The notes beneath the pieces were generated by a model. That model had not been told where the DNA came from and ran no database searches. It worked only from the letters and a program-made list of their open reading frames with translations. 64,000 nucleotides of DNA from Planctomycetota bacterium. GTDB lineage: Bacteria > Planctomycetota > Planctomycetia > Gemmatales > Gemmataceae. This document shows, in pieces, positions 18,675-26,903 of the stretch (within the stretch, counting starts at the first letter, position 1; each line of letters opens with the position of its first letter). Both the position numbers and the translations under genes were made by a program. The stretch spans positions 1 through 64,000 of the forward strand of contig RFZJ01000010.1 of assembly GCA_009920765.1 (NCBI GenBank), given 5' to 3'.

Positions 18675-20663
18675 TTACAGGTGGTTTATATCGCTGGGCA
18701 TACGCCAATCGCCACGGGGAGAAAGACTGACAGTACCAACTTTGGGGCCATCGGGGAGTGTGCTGCGTTTGTACTGTTGGCTAAAGAAACGCTGCATGAA
18801 TTTTTCGAGGCATTGTTTTATCTCTAAGTGGGTGTATGGTTTATGGAACTTTGTTTGGGTTGCAAGGAAAAGTATTTTTTCTGAACTGAAGGAGTTTCTT
18901 ATCCAGTGATAAAGAAAAAAGTCGTGCAATTCGTAGGGGCCAACACTGGCTTCGGTAGATTGGATTTCTTGCCCGTTTTCGCCCAAGGGCAGTAATTCGG
19001 GTGAAATCACAGTTTGTGCGATATCCAAAAGAGTATTGCGGATGGGGTCTTCGTAAGAGTTTTGGGCGACCCATTCCACCAGAAATTTGACTAATGTTTT
19101 TGGAATAGAACTATTAGGGTTATACATGCTCATGTGGTCTGCATTAAAGGTACACCACCCCAAAGCAAGTTCTGATAAATCACCAGTGCCAATGACGAAA
19201 CCGCGGTTCATTAATAGGGAAGTGCGCCTGCGGGCTTGAACATTTTCGAAAATCAGATCGTGGCGTTTATGTTCTGGAACCTTTTTTAGCAATCCAATAA
19301 AGGTGTTTAAATCAAGAGATTTAATTTCAATCTCGAAAGGTTTGTGATTCATTGCTTTCATTTCTTCAAAGCAAAGTGGCCTGATGTCAATTTCATCAAA
19401 AGAAACCCCAAGAGCGGCCATCAGCTTTTTTGCGTTTTCAAGAGTGCGCGATGTGGTGCCAAATCCTGGCATGGTAAGTGCTTTGAAATTGGATAAAGGC
19501 CGATTGATTTTTTCCAGAGTTTTACAAGTCACCATCAAAGCCAGGGTGGAGTCCAATCCGCCAGAGACTCCAAGAGTGATTGGAGTATTCCCAATGTTTT
19601 CAAGTCTCTTTGCCAATCCTGCAACTTGGATTTGGAAGATTTCATCGCAGCGCTCCTTAAGTTCAATCGAGTTGGCAGGAACAAAGGGATGCGGGATGAT
19701 TTCTCTAAGTAATTTGGAAGATGGAGCTGACTGATCAACCATTCCTGCACCATGAAGCTGGAACGCAATCTTCCGAAAGCTTTTGTTATTATCCTGGGAA
19801 TTATCCGCCCAAGTGCCTGTAATCCTTCTGTTATTGATGACCCGTTCCAGGTCAACATCTGCAATCAGATGGCTATCTTCTCGATTAAACCTGCTGTTTT
19901 CAGATATAAGTTGACCATTTTCAGCAATCAAGCAATGCCCGCCAAAAACAAGATCGGTGCTTGATTCGTAAACTCCGCTTGATGAATAGGCATAAACAGC
20001 CATGTTTCGGGCGGATTGTCCTAGAACCAAATTTTTACGATATGGCGCCTTGCCAATGATGTCGTTACTTGCTGAAAGGTTGGTTAAAAGCGTTGCCCCA
20101 GCAAGAGCTTGAAACGAGCTTGGAGGAATGGGTACCCAAAGATCTTCGCAGATTTCAACACCAATAATGAGTTCGGGGAAATCTTGAGCCACAAACAATA
20201 GATCAGCACCCATAGGGATGGATTGTCCGAATAAAAGAATTTCGGTAGAGCGCAGGTTTGCAGCCGGGGAAAAGTAGCGTCTTTCGTAAAATTCCTTGTA
20301 AGTAGGAAGGTAGGATTTGGGAACAATGCCAAGAACTTTTCCTTTATGAATAATGATTGCGCAATTAAACAATTGCGAATCAACCGAGATTGGGGCGCCG
20401 ATTATTACCATGCCATCAAAAAATTTTTTAGTTGCCTCGATTACTGCGAGGATTGCAGAGTTGGATTTTTCCAAGAGGGCGGTTTGGTGGAAAAGATCTG
20501 CGCATGTGTATCCGGTGATTCCAAGTTCAGGGAATAAGGCCAGGCCACATTGTTGAGCTTGAGCTTGTTCTAAAAGATTGATGGTATGGCTGGAGTTAAA
20601 TGCACAATCACCAAGTCCAAGCCTGGGTGAAAACACACTGAGTCTAAAAAAGCCAAAGCTCAT
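18675..20663 (-). CDS. nadE: Glutamine-dependent NAD+ synthetase
   Basis: Converts nicotinic acid adenine dinucleotide to NAD+ using glutamine-derived ammonia. 662 aa with two domains. The N-terminal nitrilase-like glutaminase has Glu 46 (FPELGITGY), Lys 116 (PKSYLP) and Cys 172 (GVEICEDLW). The C-terminal synthetase has the ATP PP-loop SGGLDS (367-372). TMPGFGTTSRTLENAKKL and SSIPKTLVKFLVEW are further family blocks. The length is typical of the long two-domain form. It lies on the minus strand with 216 nt between its stop and the subtilase start region; no co-transcribed partner is evident. GAGG lies about 9 nt before ATG 20663. Confidence 0.95.
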   Translation of the reverse strand: MSFGFFRLSVFSPRLGLGDCAFNSSHTINLLEQAQAQQCGLALFPELGITGYTCADLFHQTALLEKSNSAILAVIEATKKFFDGMVIIGAPISVDSQLFNCAIIIHKGKVLGIVPKSYLPTYKEFYERRYFSPAANLRSTEILLFGQSIPMGADLLFVAQDFPELIIGVEICEDLWVPIPPSSFQALAGATLLTNLSASNDIIGKAPYRKNLVLGQSARNMAVYAYSSSGVYESSTDLVFGGHCLIAENGQLISENSRFNREDSHLIADVDLERVINNRRITGTWADNSQDNNKSFRKIAFQLHGAGMVDQSAPSSKLLREIIPHPFVPANSIELKERCDEIFQIQVAGLAKRLENIGNTPITLGVSGGLDSTLALMVTCKTLEKINRPLSNFKALTMPGFGTTSRTLENAKKLMAALGVSFDEIDIRPLCFEEMKAMNHKPFEIEIKSLDLNTFIGLLKKVPEHKRHDLIFENVQARRRTSLLMNRGFVIGTGDLSELALGWCTFNADHMSMYNPNSSIPKTLVKFLVEWVAQNSYEDPIRNTLLDIAQTVISPELLPLGENGQEIQSTEASVGPYELHDFFLYHWIRNSFSSEKILFLATQTKFHKPYTHLEIKQCLEKFMQRFFSQQYKRSTLPDGPKVGTVSLSPRGDWRMPSDINHL

Positions 20664-20802
20664 TGGGGCAGCCTCTGAAGAGAGGTAAGCGCTCCGCGCA
20701 GAAGTTTATTCCTAAGAGTTATCTTATAAGATCAAGCAACCCTTCAAAAGCTAATAAGTGGCTTGAAAGAGCATTAAAGCGGGAAAACCGGCTGTTTAAC
20801 TG

Positions 20803-21969
20803 CTATTTTTGGAACAAAGGTACAAGATTGAGCGTGTGAAATGGGCCTTTGGAGGAGGGTGTGTTCTGGAAAGCCAGATGTAATCTCATGGTGGCTGGCT
20901 CAAAAACCATGGTTTGCAGAGTATCATCACCTAGGTTTACGGAATCAAGGTACTCCATAACCTGCGAAGGAGAGACTTTGTTTTCGTTGTTTCGAAGTTC
21001 TTCCAGAAGGGTGAATCGCTGGAAAGATCTACGCACATTAATCGGAAAAAAAGGTTTGATTTCAGAACTGCAGAAATGGTTGCAGCAAACCACAACTCCA
21101 TCTTTTGATTTTCTTTCGATGACTTTGTCAGGGGTCACTTCAAAAACCGCAGAGCGTTTTCGATCAGCAATCATAAGGTTGGTGGTGCTGGTTCTTGGTA
21201 GTTTTTTTAATAGTTCGTATGCTTCATCAACAGTTGAGCATTCTTCGAGTAGTTGCCTGTAACACATTGCGTAGGGTATGCCGTTGTAATTAAATTTTTT
21301 CTGGCCTGTTTTGATGTCAATAACTTCATGAATAGCCAAGCACAATCCATCTTGGTTCATGCCTGAAAGGCAGCCAATAAGGCCTGGAAATCCAATAGCA
21401 GCAAAAGCTTTTTTGTTTTCTGGTTTATAAACCGTCACAAGGGTGTATTGGTTGATGTAGCCAAGGGATGGGTAATCGAGGTTGCGCGCAAATAACATGC
21501 CCCCAGTGGCGCTTTGTGCAGGCTCGATAGTGATTCCTGAACATGCCACAACTTTTTTTAAATCAAAAAGAGTGTTGCCTACAATCAGATCCTCTTTGCT
21601 TACCCCAGACGATTTCGACATGGCGTTAAGTTCTTTGCTGTAAGCTTCAGGGAAGTAGTTTGCCATGCGTTGGCCAGCCTTGGCAAAAACAATCCACATG
21701 AACTCCACGCCGAAGTGGCTTAAAACATCGCGAGGATATTTAGTTGCTTTGGGTGCGGTTTTAACCACCAGTTTACCAATGGCTTCCCCCATTTGATCCG
21801 GTGTTCCTTTAACCTCAAGGACAGGAATGTTGCTTATATAAGTTAGCTTTCCATTAGGAGTACTTGAATTTTCTGGGTAACGAAAAGAATCTCTATTTTC
21901 GAGGGGTTTTATCGCACCGGTTCCCAAAAGAAACATGGTGGCAAGAACCAGATAAGTTGTTATGTGCAT
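20803..21969 (-). CDS. Secreted C45-type autoproteolytic hydrolase (Ntn fold)
   Basis: 388 aa. It resembles the C45/acyl-CoA:6-aminopenicillanate acyltransferase family, Ntn hydrolases that self-cleave before a nucleophilic Cys. The likely nucleophile is Cys 143 in VVACSGI, followed by GGMLFARNLDYPSLGY and GLIGCLSGMNQDGLCLAIHE, both typical. The N-terminus (ITTYLVLATMFLLGTGA) is a signal peptide or anchor, so it works outside the cytoplasm. ATG 21969 is preferred since AGGA is 6 nt upstream and the signal sequence then begins correctly; the longer form from 22071 would reach almost to the divergent gene. The substrate is unknown; amide hydrolysis is the family norm. Confidence 0.8.
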   Translation of the reverse strand: MHITTYLVLATMFLLGTGAIKPLENRDSFRYPENSSTPNGKLTYISNIPVLEVKGTPDQMGEAIGKLVVKTAPKATKYPRDVLSHFGVEFMWIVFAKAGQRMANYFPEAYSKELNAMSKSSGVSKEDLIVGNTLFDLKKVVACSGITIEPAQSATGGMLFARNLDYPSLGYINQYTLVTVYKPENKKAFAAIGFPGLIGCLSGMNQDGLCLAIHEVIDIKTGQKKFNYNGIPYAMCYRQLLEECSTVDEAYELLKKLPRTSTTNLMIADRKRSAVFEVTPDKVIERKSKDGVVVCCNHFCSSEIKPFFPINVRRSFQRFTLLEELRNNENKVSPSQVMEYLDSVNLGDDTLQTMVFEPATMRLHLAFQNTPSSKGPFHTLNLVPLFQK

Positions 21970-22074
21970 GTTCATTCCTAATCTAAGAGCAAATCGGCTT
22001 CCATTCTTTGGTAAAAAATACCATGATACCTTAATTAAGTCAGTAGGAGTTGGTGTTAAACAAGGAGCCATGAA

Positions 22075-22938
22075 TTGAAATACGCAGTTTTAGGTGCTTT
22101 TGGTCAACTGGGAAGAGATCTTTGCCCGGCTTTAGGGGAGGGTGCCATCCCTTTGGATCGAAGCAAAATCGATTTAGGGGTTCCTGAAACCATTGGCAAA
22201 AGCCTTGATGAGATCAATCCCGATGTAGTGGTGAATTGTGCAGCTTATAATTTTGTTGATAAAGCAGAAACCGAACCCGATGATGCAATGCGTATAAATG
22301 CCTGGGGTTTAAAGGAGCTGGCAAAGTGGTGTAACGGTAAGGGCAAATATTTAGTGCATTTTAGCACTGATTATGTGTTTGGCCTCGATAAGCAAAGAAG
22401 TAGACCGTATGAGGAAGTCGACAAGCCAGGCCCGGTGAGCAATTATGGGATAAGCAAATTGGCAGGGGAATATGTGGTTAGTGCCAATTGCCCTAACCAT
22501 CTTTTAATTCGTACCTGTGGCTTATATGGGGTATGGGGCAGCGGTGGAAAAGGCGGTAATTTTGTGGAAACGATGTTGCGGATTGCCGCACAGGGAAAGC
22601 CCTTGAAAATTGTTTCTGATCAATTTTGCACCCCAACATATACCAAAGATTTGGCATTGGTTAGTGCCTTTTTAATCAAGGGTAAGGCGCAAGGATTATT
22701 GCATCTTACGAATCAAGAATCCTGTTCGTGGTTTGAGTTTGCTCGTGCTATTTTTGAACTTAGCCAAATTGAAGCTGCGATTTCTCCTATTTCCAGCAAG
22801 GATTATAATGCCCCTGCTGCCCGCCCGGGGTATAGCGTGATGCAATCGGGCCGCTTTAAAGAGCTGGGCTTTTCTCCATTAAGAAGCTGGAAGCTTGCGT
22901 TATCCGATTATTTACAGGAAAGAAAAACAAAGCACTAA
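22075..22938 (+). CDS. rfbD: dTDP-4-dehydrorhamnose reductase family (RmlD-like)
   Basis: NADPH-dependent reduction of a nucleotide keto-sugar, the last step of dTDP-rhamnose synthesis. 287 aa with Rossmann motif GAFGQLG (7-13), FSTDYVFG (96-103) and catalytic YGISK (Tyr 124, Lys 128). The C-terminal APAARPGYSVM substrate-binding block is also present. A TTG start is supported: GGAG lies 7 nt upstream, while the ATG at 22070 opens straight into a stop. Other rml genes are not nearby, so the exact sugar is uncertain; methionine adenosyltransferase regulatory-type paralogues share the fold. Confidence 0.86.
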   Translation: MKYAVLGAFGQLGRDLCPALGEGAIPLDRSKIDLGVPETIGKSLDEINPDVVVNCAAYNFVDKAETEPDDAMRINAWGLKELAKWCNGKGKYLVHFSTDYVFGLDKQRSRPYEEVDKPGPVSNYGISKLAGEYVVSANCPNHLLIRTCGLYGVWGSGGKGGNFVETMLRIAAQGKPLKIVSDQFCTPTYTKDLALVSAFLIKGKAQGLLHLTNQESCSWFEFARAIFELSQIEAAISPISSKDYNAPAARPGYSVMQSGRFKELGFSPLRSWKLALSDYLQERKTKH

Positions 22939-22974
22939 GCCATTAAACAATTCCAAAAAAAAGTAGCTTGGTTG

Positions 22975-23002
22975 TTGGCATCACTTCACTTTAGGTTATA
23001 CT
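22975..23002 (+). promoter_or_regulatory. Candidate sigma-70-type promoter
   Basis: TTGGCA (22975-22980) and TATACT (22997-23002), 16 bases apart, lie 45 nt before the ATG of the Arg-rich small protein. One mismatch to consensus in each hexamer makes this the best promoter match noticed in the window. Confidence 0.5.
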
Positions 23003-23047
23003 AAATAGTTGTGGTTTTGTTGCAGAAAGGAAAGTTTTTAATTTAAA

Positions 23048-23437
23048 ATGACAGTTGCAGATAACAACTCTGAAAACTCAAACGATCCTGCTGCATGTGG
23101 GAACGTCCCATCCAATACGATGCGTGAAAAACGCTCGGTTTCTGATCGCAGGCGCGAATTCATTCCAGTTGTAGTGGAGCGCCGTACTGGATTGGATCGC
23201 AGAATTGAATCTGAAAAGCGCAGGATGGTTGATCCCGTAACTTTTGAAAAAGAGTATAACGAGGATGAGGTGGCGTTCATGAATGCCATGGATCAATACA
23301 AACGCTCTAATCGCAGGCCATTCCCTACTTGGAGTGAGGTACTTGAAGTCTTGGTTTCTCTGGGGTATAGGAAGGTTGCAGAAGCAGCTCCATTACCTGG
23401 ATTGCCTGTAAAAATAGAAAACAAAGATCAAGTTTAA
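23048..23437 (+). CDS. Small charged protein of unknown function
   Basis: 129 aa, not recognised. It is rich in Arg and Glu, with repeated DRRRE and DRRIE elements (SVSDRRREF, then GLDRRIESEKRR) in the first half. A compact helical C-terminal part (about 80-115) contains FPTWSEVLEVLVSLGYRKV. There is no signal peptide, Cys motif or membrane segment. A good promoter match lies upstream, and GAAAGGAAAG precedes ATG 23048, although the spacing is long. It converges on the MutS-like gene with 8 nt between stops. The Arg-rich half might bind nucleic acid; this is a guess. Confidence 0.55.
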   Translation: MTVADNNSENSNDPAACGNVPSNTMREKRSVSDRRREFIPVVVERRTGLDRRIESEKRRMVDPVTFEKEYNEDEVAFMNAMDQYKRSNRRPFPTWSEVLEVLVSLGYRKVAEAAPLPGLPVKIENKDQV

Positions 23438-23445
23438 ATTTGATT

Positions 23446-25272
23446 TTATTCTGGATCTATTTCCAGCCCAACAGCCCGCATTAGTTCAAGTGCATTTGAA
23501 TGCCTGACAATTCCAGGTTTCATTGTGTAGTCGAAATTCAAATTTCCCTCTTCAAACCGATCCGCAAAGTGGGTGTTTTTTGCATCAGATATGGATTGAT
23601 CTGCAATCGCAGCGAGAGAAAGATCATGAGTGGTTACAATACCAATCGCTGATCTGCGCAAAAGCCCTTTAAGTACGCCAGATGCGCCTAATTTTCGATC
23701 GTGGGAATTAGTGCCACTGAAGATTTCATCCAAAAGGAAAAAGACGGGGACAGTGCCATCAGCAAGGTCGACCACTTGTCGAACGCGTTGGATCTCGGCG
23801 TAGAATCGTGATTTTCCCTCTGCAAGAGAATCTTGAATTTTTAAAACCGCAGCAAGTGCCATGGGTGATATTTTCATGGATTTAGCTTTTACAGTAGCCC
23901 CTGCAAAAGCCAGAACCGCATTAATTCCAACAGTTCTGAGGTAGGTGCTTTTTCCCGACATATTGGAACCGCTGACAATCATAAGTCTGGTCTTGGTGTC
24001 CATTTCGAGATCGTTACGGATGCAGGCTTCCTTGTGCATGAGTGGATGGCCAAGTGCGGTGGCATGGTAGAGAGATTTTTCCTGGGAAAGTTCAGGAAAG
24101 ATGTCGTCCGGATTTTCAAAGGAATAATTGGCTAAGGAATTAAGAGCTTCAAACTGACCGATGGTTTTCAACCAATCATGAATGTGTTTGCCATTGGTGA
24201 TACGCCATTTTTCGAGCCCGTATCCAACCACGATTTTCCAATTAAGCAAGAAACCAATGGGAGAGAACATGAGATTTTTAAGTGCATTGGAAAGATCAAT
24301 CCAGACTGCCAGGTTAGAAATCAATACGGAGGGAGGGTTTTTAGAGGAAGTATCCTGAATCCGGATTTTCATTTCCTTAAGCATTGTACTATTGAAAGCG
24401 GTGTTTTCGAGAAACGCCATCGCCCGGGATAATACACCGAATGAGCCTGTATGAAGGTCCACACCCTGATAGATTTTTTCCATTCCGCGCGCCATGAAAG
24501 CGTGAAGGATGATGTTTGCAAAAATTGCGATTGCAATCGGGAAGAGGCCCAGTCCTAAAACAAGACAGGCATGTATGGAAAATAAGGCGTAGCAGGCAAA
24601 AATTAAGGCGATAAAAAGCGGAATTTTAGATAGTAGGTGTGGGGGTTGGTCTGCCCATGAAACCAGTGAGGCTATATCTGCTGGGTTTTTACTGTTTCCT
24701 GCACGCGCATTCATCTCCTGCCTTAAGCTAAGTAAGGGGGCAAGTTCACGAATGGATTCCTGTCTGCGGGTTATTTCTTTCGCATCTGCTGGGCCTTGCA
24801 GCCATTCTGCAAGCGTTTTTTGCCCTACCAGCGTGTTTGCAATGCATAACAATTCGAAAAGGGAACCCGTGCCGAAAATATCCAGATCATCTGCATAGGG
24901 GTGGTTTGCAGTGCGAAAGCGCAATCCTTGGCAGCCTTTTCCCTGCCATTTGAATTTAAGCCTTGCTACCCCTGATTGATAAAATTCGAGATTTCGGGAG
25001 ACATCCTGCCAGGAGCGGGTGATTTTTTCGTGCAAGATAAGCAAAACAATAAAAGGGGGAAGGGTGGCTAACAATAACCAAGCTGAAAATTCCTGCCTGC
25101 CCAAACTAAGCCAGCAAAGCAAACCAAATAAAACAAACCAAAGGATTCTGGATTGTCCCAGTAGGTTTTCCCACCGTGCCAGGGATTTGTTTTGGATGAG
25201 TAGGGATTTTTCTCTTTCCTCATAAATGAGTAAAGGGTTTTGTTCTGAATAGTTGGGTGTAACTTGTGCCAT
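23446..25272 (-). CDS. MutS-like ATPase with predicted membrane segments
   Basis: 608 aa. The C-terminal ~200 residues are a MutS-family ATPase: Walker A GSNMSGKS (435-442), a KSRFYAEIQRV helix, Walker B region FFLLDEIFSGTNS and the TTHDLSLA switch. The N-terminal mismatch-recognition and connector domains of MutS1 are missing. Instead, hydrophobic stretches at about 43-58, 64-80, 218-235 and 236-259 suggest two membrane hairpins around a lever-like region. This fits short MutS-like subfamilies of unknown role rather than mismatch repair. The gene begins at ATG 25272 and ends 8 nt from the convergent small gene. Confidence 0.82.
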   Translation of the reverse strand: MAQVTPNYSEQNPLLIYEEREKSLLIQNKSLARWENLLGQSRILWFVLFGLLCWLSLGRQEFSAWLLLATLPPFIVLLILHEKITRSWQDVSRNLEFYQSGVARLKFKWQGKGCQGLRFRTANHPYADDLDIFGTGSLFELLCIANTLVGQKTLAEWLQGPADAKEITRRQESIRELAPLLSLRQEMNARAGNSKNPADIASLVSWADQPPHLLSKIPLFIALIFACYALFSIHACLVLGLGLFPIAIAIFANIILHAFMARGMEKIYQGVDLHTGSFGVLSRAMAFLENTAFNSTMLKEMKIRIQDTSSKNPPSVLISNLAVWIDLSNALKNLMFSPIGFLLNWKIVVGYGLEKWRITNGKHIHDWLKTIGQFEALNSLANYSFENPDDIFPELSQEKSLYHATALGHPLMHKEACIRNDLEMDTKTRLMIVSGSNMSGKSTYLRTVGINAVLAFAGATVKAKSMKISPMALAAVLKIQDSLAEGKSRFYAEIQRVRQVVDLADGTVPVFFLLDEIFSGTNSHDRKLGASGVLKGLLRRSAIGIVTTHDLSLAAIADQSISDAKNTHFADRFEEGNLNFDYTMKPGIVRHSNALELMRAVGLEIDPE

Positions 25273-25502
25273 GGTTTATCTGTTATTTCCAATGATTAAT
25301 AATGATCTTTTTACAAGTTTGCAGGGTGAGATGCCTTAAAATAAATGTGAAAACTTAAAAACGGTGTGAAGAAAGTTCAAAAGTCCGATTCTGCAGTCTG
25401 GGCAAGGTGAATATACTTTCCGATTCGGCCTTTGTTTGATTGACTGAAATAATTAATGCCGTTAGCTTTATAGATGTTCAAACTGCCTTCTTGGAGAGCA
25501 AA

Positions 25503-26873
25503 ATGATTAGAATTGACGCTAAAAAAGGGCCACGTTTTTGCGATGGATTTTCACGCAGGGATTTTATTCATGCAGGGGCTCTTCCTTTGCTGGGCTTGAC
25601 CTACCCCGGGTTTTTGGCTGCCAAGTCTGCTGCGCCAGTTGGCGATAATGATGTGAATTGTATCATGCTTTTCCTTGTAGGCGGCCCCAGCCATATAGAT
25701 ACTTGGGACCCAAAGCCTAATGCACCAGAAGAAATTAGAGGTCCTTTCAAAACCATTCAAACCAAAGCTCCGGGTGTGCGGATCACCGAGATATTTCCTA
25801 AATTAGCCAACCATATGGATAAGGTCTCCTTAATAAGGTCTGTTTATCACACTGCCAGTGCAGTGCATGATACAGGCCACCAAATGATGCAAACAGGCAG
25901 GCTCTTTTCAGGGGGCATTGAGCATCCCCACACTGGTTGCGTCATGACTTATTTGAAAGGGCAGCGAGGGGAAGTACCGGGCCATGTTCTTATCCCAAAG
26001 CCCATCGGTCGAACAGGTGGGAATATGCCTCATGGGCAGACCGCAGGTTATCTTGGGAAGCAGCATGACCCCTTTGTTTTAGATGCAGATCCTTCTGTAA
26101 AAGATTTTAAAGTTCCAGACCTACTGCCCCCTGATTACATTACCTCGGTAAGGGCGGATCGCAGGCGCAAGCTGCGTGATTCTGTTGATGCAAATGTTGC
26201 AGCATTTGAAAAAGATTCGAAATCCAAGCAGTTTGATGATAATTTCAACCTTGCCTATAAGTTGATGACTAGTCCAACAGCTCGTGAAGCTTTTGCTTTG
26301 CATCAGGAAACCGATAGCATGCGGGATCGTTATGGAAGAACCCGCTTTGGCCAATCCTGCCTGCTTGCCCGAAGGTTGATCGAACGGGGTGTTCGATTTG
26401 TAACTGTGAATATGTTTGAAACGGTTTTTGATGAAATAACCTGGGATATCCATGGGTCAAGGCCTTTTACTGACATTACCGAAATGTCCAAGCAGGTGGC
26501 ACCAAATTTTGATCAGGCATTCAGTGCGTTGATGGAAGATTTGACTGAAAGAGGGTTGCTGAAAAATACAGTGGTAACCGCTTTGGGTGAATTTGGTAGG
26601 ACTCCTAAAATTAATCCTGCGGGTGGGCGTGATCATCATCCTGGTGTTTGGACAATATTGATGGGTGGTGGGCCAATCAAAGGTGGCAGGGTGGTGGGTG
26701 AATCTGATGAGCTTGGATATGCGCCTAAAACCAGACCCATTTTGCCAGGCGAAGTCGCTGCAACCTTATTCAAGGCTTTTAATCTTGATCCCCATCATGA
26801 ACTTCCCGGGCCGCAAGGCAGACCCATGCCTCTCGTCGATTTTAATCTCAACCCTATTCGTGAACTGTTTTAA
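25503..26873 (+). CDS. DUF1501 secreted protein
   Basis: 456 aa. The family belongs to the alkaline phosphatase/sulfatase-like fold and is greatly expanded in planctomycetes. The N-terminus has a twin-arginine-like signal (FSRRDFIHAGALPLLGL). Family blocks include CIMLFLVGGPSHIDTWDPKP, SLIRSVYHTASAVHDTGHQMMQTGR and GEFGRTPKINPAGGRDHHPG. ATG 25503 has GGAG about 7 nt upstream; an upstream in-frame TTG at 25440 would bury the signal. It is first in a set with the DUF1549/DUF1553 and WD40 genes; the gap to the next is 30 nt. Activity is unknown; a sulfatase-like or phosphodiesterase-like role is only suggested by the fold. Confidence 0.9.
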   Translation: MIRIDAKKGPRFCDGFSRRDFIHAGALPLLGLTYPGFLAAKSAAPVGDNDVNCIMLFLVGGPSHIDTWDPKPNAPEEIRGPFKTIQTKAPGVRITEIFPKLANHMDKVSLIRSVYHTASAVHDTGHQMMQTGRLFSGGIEHPHTGCVMTYLKGQRGEVPGHVLIPKPIGRTGGNMPHGQTAGYLGKQHDPFVLDADPSVKDFKVPDLLPPDYITSVRADRRRKLRDSVDANVAAFEKDSKSKQFDDNFNLAYKLMTSPTAREAFALHQETDSMRDRYGRTRFGQSCLLARRLIERGVRFVTVNMFETVFDEITWDIHGSRPFTDITEMSKQVAPNFDQAFSALMEDLTERGLLKNTVVTALGEFGRTPKINPAGGRDHHPGVWTILMGGGPIKGGRVVGESDELGYAPKTRPILPGEVAATLFKAFNLDPHHELPGPQGRPMPLVDFNLNPIRELF

Positions 26874-26903
26874 ATGCCTTAACCTTTGTCGGATTAACTT
26901 ACC

